A stretch of 20,680 bases of DNA, from contig JABZLB010000038.1 in assembly GCA_015256945.1 (NCBI GenBank), positions 1 to 20,680 of the forward strand, given 5' to 3'. Numbering within the stretch: the stretch's first letter is position 1; every line of letters starts with the position of its first letter. Positions 9,362 to 14,956 of the stretch are shown one piece after another. Both the position numbers and the translations under genes were made by a program. Source of the DNA: Prevotellaceae bacterium (GTDB lineage Bacteria; Bacteroidota; Bacteroidia; Bacteroidales; Bacteroidaceae). A model generated the notes under the pieces. The model saw only the letters and a list, made by a program, of their open reading frames with translations. It searched no databases and was not told the origin of the DNA.

Positions 9362-9679
9362 ATGGCAGAGAACAACAACGAACAACAGCAAATTAAAATA
9401 GAGTTAAAACCCGAGGTTGCACAGGGAGAGTATTCGAACCTGGCAATGATTAATCATGCTTCGAGCGAGTTTGTTATCGACTTTGCTCACATGTTGCCCA
9501 TTGCTCCTCCACAGATTTTCAGCCGGGTTATTATGGCTCCCGAGCATGCCAAGCGCCTGCTGATGGCTCTTCAGGAGAACATTGGACGTTACGAGCAAGA
9601 GTTCGGCCCCATCAAGTTGCCTCAGGCTCCTCAGGAAGAAGGCCGTACTATTGCTCCCTTTGGTACGGGCAAGGCATAA
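9362..9679 (+). CDS. DUF3467 family protein
   Basis: This 105-residue protein matches my memory of the DUF3467 family, small cytoplasmic proteins of unknown function in Bacteroidota that are often encoded just after rpoC. The recognisable core runs from about residue 12 to 80: IELKPEVAQGEYSNLAMINH, then SEFVIDFAHMLP, then a basic/aliphatic segment with the signature APEHAKRLLMALQENIGRYEQEFG. The N-terminus is Asn/Gln-rich (about 3-10) and the C-terminus is a short Pro/Glu/Gly tail. No signal peptide or membrane segment is visible. The gene stands alone, with a consensus promoter upstream and a GC-rich terminator 25 nt downstream, so it is transcribed separately from rpoBC. Its neighbourhood suggests a link to transcription or translation, but no function is established by the sequence. 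Confidence 0.9.
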   Translation: MAENNNEQQQIKIELKPEVAQGEYSNLAMINHASSEFVIDFAHMLPIAPPQIFSRVIMAPEHAKRLLMALQENIGRYEQEFGPIKLPQAPQEEGRTIAPFGTGKA

Positions 9680-9703
9680 GCCGTAGCTTGTCACGACACA
9701 ACT

Positions 9704-9746
9704 TTCCCCCACTCCGATACAAAGCGGAGTGGGGGAAGTGTGTTTT
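9704..9746 (+). terminator. GC-rich terminator after the DUF3467 gene
   Basis: TTCCCCCACTCCG (9704-9716) pairs perfectly with CGGAGTGGGGGAA (9725-9737) over 13 bp around an ATACAAAG loop. The 3' arm continues into GTGTGTTTT, so the T run is offset by a few bases. The stem is strong and starts 25 nt after the stop codon. Confidence 0.88.
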
Positions 9747-9902
9747 ATATAGGTGGTAAAGTTATGCCCTTGTGTTCAGCGAACGGGCAGAAACAAGGAA
9801 AATCAATATCTCATATCAGGCGTGAGGCTATTGGATAATGGAATTACTGATATTACAGAATATCGTTTTTCAGGGTACAAATTATCGTGATATACAATAT
9901 TC

Positions 9903-9929
9903 CCGGTCGGTAGTGAAGCTGCCGGACGG
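9903..9929 (+). other. GC-rich hairpin of unknown role
   Basis: CCGGTCGGTAG (9903-9913) pairs with CTGCCGGACGG (9919-9929) with one mismatch and two G-U pairs, around a TGAAG loop. No clean T run follows directly (TTGTTAATCATTTTTA), so it is a poor terminator. It stands out from its A/T-rich surroundings. Confidence 0.45.
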
Positions 9930-10603
9930 TTGTTAATCATTTTTATTACCGCAATGCGCGTCTGGTTACAGGCCAGCAATGTAACAAATCATAAAAATAT
10001 AAAGCATGGAGCTATTTTCAAACGACAGAAAGAATGGGCTGTATGTCGGTTGGGTTCACATTGTACTTGTAAGAGATATATGTATGGATGCTAAGGGATA
10101 ATAGCTTATGGCGCAGAGAGTTCGTGCTAATATAACTATGGCAATACTGTGACAATGGATACAAGCAAGGGCAGGGAACCGATAAGATGAAGTATGGAGA
10201 GTGAAAACGCTATACCAGAAAAATCCATCCATACTTTTGTAAACCAGGCAGAATTATGGAGATTGCATTCGTGAAAAAGCTATTCAATATGCGAAAAAAA
10301 CAAGCTGTGCGAGTTGTTGTAAATTCTATTTTATGGAGAATTACCATTGAAAAGCGAGGCAGAATGTGCGATTGCTGTATTCTCAATTTATCAGAACGAT
10401 ATACTTCTGTCCTGGTAAACAGCATTGTACACATACGCAATAATGGGTTGCCAGAACTTTTGAGGATCTGGCACATAAGAGCATGAGAAGCATCCAATCG
10501 TCACAAGCTGTTACAGATTAGGCGCATAAGATTCCAATAATTACCCGTAATCTGCTCTGCTAATCATTTCAATGTCCCGGCCTTTGTGCTGTAAAGTTTA
10601 TTG

Positions 10604-10686
10604 TTCGGCGGCCGTCAGCAGCGCTGCTGACGACCGTCACACCCTTTGTTCGACGGTCGCCGTACGCGCTGTTGACGGCTGCCGAA
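10604..10686. repeat. 83-nt GC-rich compound palindrome
   Basis: The outer arms TTCGGC.GCCGTCA.CAGCGC (10604-10624) and their complement (10666-10686) match over 21 nt with only two differences. Both differences become G-U pairs if the + strand is transcribed. A second inner stem (CGACCGTC 10631-10638 with GACGGTCG 10652-10659) closes a loop. The left half also contains a perfect 20-bp palindrome (10613-10632) that competes with the outer stem. The element is much richer in G+C than its surroundings and resembles the layout of REP/BIME-type repeats. Whether it recurs elsewhere in the genome cannot be seen here. Confidence 0.8.
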
Positions 10687-10978
10687 CCATCACTCTTTGC
10701 CTGCCATGTTTGTTGCATATCGCCATACACCCAGGTCCAATATATTATAAACCAGCATTAAATACGGCAGAAACATTCCTGCCTTTAAAGGCATAACCGT
10801 GCTCCTCCTATTTTCAGGATAACATCTTCTTCCCGTCTTGAAATATACCAAAGCGCCTGATGGTGTTTATTTATACATATAATCCCACATTCTTTTCGTT
10901 ATAAAAATACAAAAACCACCATATTAAGTTAACTATATTTAATTTCCGGGGGGGTAATTACAAATATATGTAAACAAT

Positions 10979-10986
10979 TACCTTTG
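10979..10986 (+). promoter_or_regulatory. Probable promoter -7 box of the leucine-rich-repeat gene
   Basis: TACCTTTG fits the TAnnTTTG box and lies about 45 nt before the gene start. No TTTG is present at the expected upstream position (around 10955-10958). Instead a G7 tract (10948-10954) ends just before that position. The promoter is therefore incomplete by consensus and may be weak or activator-dependent. Confidence 0.6.
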
Positions 10987-11033
10987 CATTTGATTTTGAG
11001 ATAAAAGAAAGTTAAATAAAAGTTTGTATGATT

Positions 11034-13154
11034 ATGAAACGATTGTTTATAGCACCGGTATTGCTAATATGGATGCTATTATTACCGGTTGGTGTTTTTG
11101 GGCAGGCTGTTGAAGACGGTAATTTTGTTTATACACTTTCAGGAACGGAGGCAACGCTCATCGGTGCATTAACCCCTGCAAGTGGTGATGTGGTTGTTCC
11201 TTCGACCATGCAACATGGTGGAACCACTTATGATGTAACTACTATATCATGGAATGACCCGTTATGTGTTTCACCATATAAGACTTTTTATGATGCTTCT
11301 TCCACTACGTCTATGTCTGCTCCTTCCATAAAACGTATTGTAGGACATACAATTAATGATTTAATACAATTTCAACCACAGAATGCAGAAATTATGTTCT
11401 ATGGGATACCAATAGTCTCTATTGATTTCCCTAACCTGGAATTAATAAAAGATTGTGGGTTTATAAAAGGCTGTAATAGTCTTACTTCTGTCAATCTCCC
11501 TAAACTAAAAACCTTGGATAAGGTGCGTTTTTTAAGTGAATGTTCTGCCATTACTTCAGTATCGCTTCCGTCTCTTGTCTCTGTTCTGGGTATGGAATTT
11601 TGTTCTTCCCTTCCAAATTTGGAGGTACTGGATCTTCCTAATCTTGAAAGCTTGGTAGGAGATCCTGTGTTAGTTAGTGATAATATTATTTATTTGGATA
11701 AGCTGTCTACGCTTAATACACCCAAATTGAAGAAAGTATCTTCTGGTTCGACACTTAGTAGTTTATCCATAAACACATTTAATTTTGCACAAGGATGTAA
11801 GTTGGAAGGTAATTCCTTGTTTAGGGGATTAACAGGCAGTATCATAACTATCAATGGAGCAACTGAGTTTAGTGGATCGTATAGTTTTGTATGGAACACG
11901 AATTTGCGTGAGATAGTTATGCCCGATTTGCAGGTTTTATCCGATGCGATGATTGTTTATTTAGCAAGTAGTGACCTTCAACGTTTCGAAGCTCCTAAGC
12001 TTTCTGTGATTAAAAATACAACGTTTGATCCAGCCAGTGGTTCGTTTAAGGAGTTTATTACAGGCGAATTGTCTGAGATTACTAATTCGGAATTGTTTGC
12101 AAGTACTTCAGTAAAAGAATTGAAAGTAAGCAGTACGATTAAGGGTGATGGCCAGTTACATTTGACGAACTATCCAACGGTGATAAAAGTATTTGACCGG
12201 GGACCAGTTGTAGATAATACAACAATATTCGCGGATATAAAAGGTGGACGTATTATTGTTCCCGCAGGAAAGGCAGCTCTGTGTGTTGATAAATGGAATA
12301 TAGATGTAAATAAAACAATGGTCTATACGCCGTTGAAGCTCTCAAAAACAACAAGTGCTGCGAAATATGCATCGGGTAGTATAACTGCGACTGAAAGCTT
12401 AACGGCACAAGATGGTAACACCTATGTAAATTATTACGACTTGCGTAATGCCATGTTACCAGCCGAATGTGAAGACGGTGCTGTGCTTGGACCTAATGAT
12501 GCAGGCTTTGCATCATCGGCAGCATTACCTGTTCGTGAGCGGACTGCTGTGATGGATGCTTGTCAAATTTATACGGCAGGTGCCTATGCTGATACGTCAA
12601 CGCCATCAGTAGGTGAACTTACGCTTGATGCAGTAACACCTGCTGCCGCTGGAACGGTACAGGGATTCGGTACCTCAGCTGCAAGTTTGTATACGGGACT
12701 AAATGGTGCAATTGACGGTTTTCTGTTCAAAGGCAATACTGATGCTTTCACTACCCTGTATGCTCCTTATGTGGGCACATCTGTGACATCTCCTGCAACC
12801 AATTATTTGAAGGCTGGAAAAGGAACTGCTGTAACTACAAAAACCAATGGAAATCACTGTTTCTACTGGCACCCGGGCGATGCTGCGTATAACGAAGGAT
12901 TCTATGTAAGTCGCGGAGTTACAATACCTGAGGCTCGTGCTTATTTGGCAATTCCTCTTTCGCTGTCTGCCAATGCCAAGAGCTTCCGCATGTTCTTCCG
13001 TGATGGTAATACCACAAATATAGCTGCTCCTCATATTGATAATACCGATAACGCTGATAATGATTGGTATACAATTTCGGGAACGCGCTTGTCGGCTAAG
13101 CCTGCGGTTCAGGGAATTTTTGTACATGGAGGAAAGAAAGTTATAATTAAATAG
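11034..13154 (+). CDS. Secreted BspA-like leucine-rich-repeat protein
   Basis: This 706-residue protein is probably exported and exposed at the cell surface. I chose the second ATG because MKRLF gives a standard signal peptide: a basic start, a hydrophobic core and likely cleavage near VFGQA at about residue 25. The ATG at 11028 would add only Met-Ile. Residues 31-70 (FVYTLSGTEATLIG...GDVVVPSTMQHGGTTYDVTTIS) are the N-terminal lead-in I associate with BspA-type proteins. Residues about 129-340 hold irregular repeats of 23-28 residues with the pattern S.x.LP.L..L....F...C..L (for example SVNLPKLKTLDKVRFLSEC). Residues about 425-670 are a Thr/Ala-rich region with no repeat that I recognise. The C-terminus (W678 to K706, WYTISGTRLSAKP...GIFVHGGKKVIIK) is a tail frequent on secreted Bacteroidales proteins. 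Binding partner and function are unknown. It is an accessory gene lying between housekeeping operons. Confidence 0.85.
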   Translation: MKRLFIAPVLLIWMLLLPVGVFGQAVEDGNFVYTLSGTEATLIGALTPASGDVVVPSTMQHGGTTYDVTTISWNDPLCVSPYKTFYDASSTTSMSAPSIKRIVGHTINDLIQFQPQNAEIMFYGIPIVSIDFPNLELIKDCGFIKGCNSLTSVNLPKLKTLDKVRFLSECSAITSVSLPSLVSVLGMEFCSSLPNLEVLDLPNLESLVGDPVLVSDNIIYLDKLSTLNTPKLKKVSSGSTLSSLSINTFNFAQGCKLEGNSLFRGLTGSIITINGATEFSGSYSFVWNTNLREIVMPDLQVLSDAMIVYLASSDLQRFEAPKLSVIKNTTFDPASGSFKEFITGELSEITNSELFASTSVKELKVSSTIKGDGQLHLTNYPTVIKVFDRGPVVDNTTIFADIKGGRIIVPAGKAALCVDKWNIDVNKTMVYTPLKLSKTTSAAKYASGSITATESLTAQDGNTYVNYYDLRNAMLPAECEDGAVLGPNDAGFASSAALPVRERTAVMDACQIYTAGAYADTSTPSVGELTLDAVTPAAAGTVQGFGTSAASLYTGLNGAIDGFLFKGNTDAFTTLYAPYVGTSVTSPATNYLKAGKGTAVTTKTNGNHCFYWHPGDAAYNEGFYVSRGVTIPEARAYLAIPLSLSANAKSFRMFFRDGNTTNIAAPHIDNTDNADNDWYTISGTRLSAKPAVQGIFVHGGKKVIIK

Positions 13155-13221
13155 TGTCGGAGACAAGCAGGCGTTATTTATGATATAAATTATATTAAGG
13201 TGAAAAATAAAGAAGAACATC

Positions 13222-13431
13222 ATGAAAAAAAACAAATATACAGAGCCTTGGATAAAAGTAATGCGTGTAATACCAGAAGGTGAAACTTGTGGTGTTCCAG
13301 TATACTTTAGTGTTCCTGGTCCAGGTGTGGCAGGTGCAAAACAACATACTTTTGACGATATGGGCGAAGGAGAGTTGCAGGGTAATTATATGAATCCCTC
13401 GACCGATGAATGCAATAATATTTGGGAATAA
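13222..13431 (+). CDS. Small hypothetical protein, probably co-transcribed with the LRR gene
   Basis: This 69-residue protein starts 67 nt after the LRR gene, with no promoter box between them and a terminator 54 nt after its stop, so the two probably share a transcript. It starts MKKNKYTEPWIKVMRVIPEGETCGVPV, continues with a Gly/Pro/Val patch (about 29-38, FSVPGPGVAG), then AKQHTFDDMGEGE, and ends acidic (DECNNIWE). No signal peptide or membrane segment is visible. The shape K-x-Y-x-x-P-x-I/V near the start, AKQ-x-x-F-D in the middle and an acidic, Trp-containing end resembles, from memory, short uncharacterised proteins common in Prevotella and Bacteroides. It has two cysteines (about 23 and 64). 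Function is unknown. The clean spacing, the matching overall type and the terminator make it likely real. Confidence 0.7.
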   Translation: MKKNKYTEPWIKVMRVIPEGETCGVPVYFSVPGPGVAGAKQHTFDDMGEGELQGNYMNPSTDECNNIWE

Positions 13432-13485
13432 ATTATAAACATATACAGTTATGATACTCTGAAGTATCTTCCTGTTCATTATGAC

Positions 13486-13533
13486 AAGTCTGACTAAAGG
13501 AGTTGTAATACCCTTTTGGTCAGGCTTTTCTTA
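13486..13533 (+). terminator. Terminator of the LRR/small-protein unit
   Basis: AAGTCTGACTAAAGG (13486-13500) pairs with CCTTTTGGTCAGGCTT (13512-13527), with G-U pairs and one possible bulge, around an 11-nt loop. TTTTCTT follows. It lies 54 nt after the stop of the small protein and isolates this pair from the str operon. Confidence 0.85.
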
Positions 13534-13739
13534 TAATATGCTTTTAATGGTTGTACATCGTAAATTAATAATTCATGGGTATACGCTATCCATACATTGA
13601 GAAGAAAACAGGACGTAATAAACATGAAATTTTAATTTACTTGATACGAAGCTTTAATTTGCAGATCATAATAAAGTAAACAAACAATCGTTAATTAAAT
13701 ATAATTCGCTTCCTATCATTTTTTTTATAGCTTAATAAC
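13534..13739. other. A/T-rich spacer between the accessory unit and the str promoter
   Basis: No gene is supported here. The only structure I see is a 7-bp hairpin (ATGGGTA 13575-13581 with TATCCAT 13587-13593, one G-U pair). Together with the terminator and the str leader it completes a gene-free stretch from 13432 to 13878. Confidence 0.6.
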
Positions 13740-13771
13740 TTAGGTATTTTAACGAAAAGTTCGTAACTTTG
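13740..13771 (+). promoter_or_regulatory. Promoter of the str operon
   Basis: TAACTTTG (13764-13771) is an exact TAnnTTTG box. TTAG (13740-13743), a 3/4 match to TTTG, lies 20 nt upstream. Transcription would start near 13776-13780, giving a leader of about 100 nt before rpsL. Confidence 0.8.
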
Positions 13772-13777
13772 CACCCC

Positions 13778-13831
13778 GATACGGGTTAGTGTATCCTTTA
13801 GTCTCATGTGGCTTGGTGTGTTTTACCCGTA
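13778..13831 (+). promoter_or_regulatory. Leader of the str operon with two competing hairpins
   Basis: GATAC (13778-13782) can pair with GTATC (13791-13795). Alternatively TACGGGT (13780-13786) can pair perfectly with ACCCGTA (13825-13831). Both use bases 13780-13782, so only one can form. The element sits at the predicted 5' end of the mRNA. A regulatory role is an inference from this exclusivity and the position. Confidence 0.4.
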
Positions 13832-13878
13832 AAAGCATTGATTATAAACAAATAATATATAATTTAAAAAGTAAAATT

Positions 13879-14259
13879 ATGCCTACTATTCAACAGTTAG
13901 TACGTAAAGGCAGGAGAGTGCTTGCAGAAAAAAGCAAGTCACCAGCTTTGGACGGATGTCCTCAGCGTCGCGGAGTATGCGTGCGTGTTTACACAACAAC
14001 TCCTAAGAAGCCTAATTCAGCAATGCGTAAGGTTGCACGTGTTCGTTTGACAAATCAAAAAGAGGTAAACTCTTATATCCCTGGAGAGGGACACAACTTG
14101 CAGGAGCACTCGATTGTTCTTGTTCGTGGTGGTCGTGTAAAGGACCTTCCTGGTGTGCGTTATCATATTGTTCGTGGTACGCTGGATACAGCAGGAGTTG
14201 CCAACCGTACACAGCGTCGTTCAAAATACGGTGCTAAACGTCCAAAGGCAAAGAAGTAA
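13879..14259 (+). CDS. rpsL: 30S ribosomal protein S12
   Basis: This 126-residue protein is S12, which lines the decoding site of the small subunit and controls accuracy. I chose the ATG at 13879 because MPTIQQLVRKGR is the family's N-terminus. The open frame extends upstream to a GTG at 13789, but that would translate the leader. The streptomycin-related residues are wild type: Lys43 in TTPKKPNS and Lys88 in GGRVKDLPG. The basic C-terminal tail (RRSKYGAKRPKAKK) is complete. It is the first gene of the str operon, about 100 nt after its promoter. It is separated from rpsG by an unusually long spacer of 184 nt that holds two hairpins. Confidence 0.98.
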   Translation: MPTIQQLVRKGRRVLAEKSKSPALDGCPQRRGVCVRVYTTTPKKPNSAMRKVARVRLTNQKEVNSYIPGEGHNLQEHSIVLVRGGRVKDLPGVRYHIVRGTLDTAGVANRTQRRSKYGAKRPKAKK

Positions 14260-14272
14260 AAGAAACAATGCA

Positions 14273-14316
14273 ATGAGCCGAGGGCAGCGAGTTTATACTC
14301 AAAGCCAGGGGCTCAT
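14273..14316 (+). promoter_or_regulatory. Long hairpin between rpsL and rpsG, candidate S7 control site
   Basis: ATGAGCC (14273-14279) pairs perfectly with GGCTCAT (14310-14316). Inside are a 3x3 internal loop, GGC/GCC (14283-14285 with 14304-14306), a second 3x3 internal loop, and GAGT/ACTC (14289-14292 with 14297-14300) capped by TTAT. In E. coli, S7 represses its own translation by binding the rpsL-rpsG spacer. A similar role here rests on position and structure only. Confidence 0.5.
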
Positions 14317-14375
14317 GCCTGACTTGAAAAATTCAATTTAAACGTTTTGCTGGAGAAGTTAGGACAGGTTGAGTA

Positions 14376-14395
14376 AATGCTTAGGTGTAAGCGTT
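14376..14395 (+). promoter_or_regulatory. Second hairpin in the rpsL-rpsG spacer
   Basis: AATGCTTA (14376-14383) pairs with TAAGCGTT (14388-14395) over 8 positions with one G-U pair and a GGTG tetraloop. It ends 48 nt before the rpsG start codon, close enough to take part in translational control. Confidence 0.45.
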
Positions 14396-14443
14396 GAAGA
14401 ACAAAATAATGACAGCCCCACGCAGAATATAATTTATTTAAAA

Positions 14444-14920
14444 ATGAGAAAAGCAAAACCAAAGAAGAGAGTGATCCTTCCGGATCCCGTCTTCAATGAT
14501 CAGAAGGTATCTAAGTTTGTTAATCACCTAATGTACGATGGTAAGAAGAATGCTTCTTACACTATTTTCTACAATGCTCTTGATATTGTAAAAGAGAAGG
14601 CTGCGAAAGAAGAAAAAGCTCCATTGGAGATCTGGAAGCAGGCTCTTGATAACATTACACCTCAGGTGGAAGTAAAGAGCCGTCGTATTGGAGGTGCTAC
14701 TTTCCAAGTGCCTACTGAAATCCGTGCAGACCGTAAGGAAAGTGTTGCGATGAAGAATTTAATAGCTTTTGCCCGTAAGCGTGGTGGTAAGAGCATGGCA
14801 GATAAATTGGCTGCAGAGATTATGGATGCGTTCAATAATCAAGGCGGTGCCTTTAAACGTAAGGAAGATATGCATCGTATGGCTGAAGCAAACCGTGCGT
14901 TCGCTCACTTCAGATTCTAA
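14444..14920 (+). CDS. rpsG: 30S ribosomal protein S7
   Basis: This 158-residue protein is S7, a primary binder of the 16S rRNA 3' major domain that nucleates assembly of the small-subunit head. I chose the ATG at 14444, giving MRKAKPKKRVILPDPVFNDQKVSKFVNHLMYDGKK, the expected N-terminus and normal length for Bacteroidota. The frame stays open upstream to 14369, but that part reads through the second spacer hairpin and has no S7 homology that I recognise. Typical S7 segments are present: GKKNASYTIFYNALDIV, RRIGGATFQVPTEIR (residues about 78-92) and the C-terminal HRMAEANRAFAHFRF. fusA follows after 36 nt. Confidence 0.97.
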   Translation: MRKAKPKKRVILPDPVFNDQKVSKFVNHLMYDGKKNASYTIFYNALDIVKEKAAKEEKAPLEIWKQALDNITPQVEVKSRRIGGATFQVPTEIRADRKESVAMKNLIAFARKRGGKSMADKLAAEIMDAFNNQGGAFKRKEDMHRMAEANRAFAHFRF

Positions 14921-14956
14921 TTTATTACAACACTTTTATAAAAAGGAAATTAAAAA

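Larger units (their letters stand above)
9747..10978. other. 1.2-kb intergenic region with no recognised gene
   Basis: No coding region here looks real to me. Open frames at 10256-10486 (+, 76 residues) and 10572-10796 (+, 74 residues) lack recognisable domains, and the second is read largely through the GC-rich palindrome at 10604-10686. Other contents are a GC-rich hairpin at 9903-9929, a TACTTTTG promoter-like box at 10232-10239 without a partner TTTG, a GCCTTTAAAGGC palindrome at 10781-10792 and a G7 tract at 10948-10954. The region is unusually long beside ribosomal operons. It may be a remnant of decayed genes or may encode an RNA. Confidence 0.6.

Noticed and set aside
10210..10497. 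95-residue minus-strand frame opposite the 10256-10486 frame
   Set aside because: No recognised domain and no promoter box on that strand; the two frames overlap almost fully, so at most one could be real.
10572..10796. 74-residue open frame over the GC-rich palindrome
   Set aside because: Its central part is simply the inverted repeat read in one frame, and its start lacks promoter or ribosome-binding signals.
9747..11027. tRNA, tmRNA, RNase P RNA, SRP RNA or CRISPR array in the long gap
   Set aside because: None of their hallmark sequences or regularly spaced repeats is visible by eye; a covariance-model search (Infernal with Rfam) would settle it.
12699..13235. 178-residue minus-strand frame over the end of the LRR gene
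   Set aside because: Antisense to a gene with a clear signal peptide and recognised C-terminal tail. The frame has low-complexity Ile/Ser/Arg-rich composition and no family match that I know.
13789..13878. Upstream extension of rpsL from a GTG at 13789
   Set aside because: The extension has no S12 similarity and lies in the predicted mRNA leader; MPTIQQLVRKGR at 13879 is the conserved start.
14369..14443. Upstream extension of rpsG from a TTG at 14369
   Set aside because: It reads through a hairpin in the spacer, and MRKAKPKKR at 14444 is the known S7 start.
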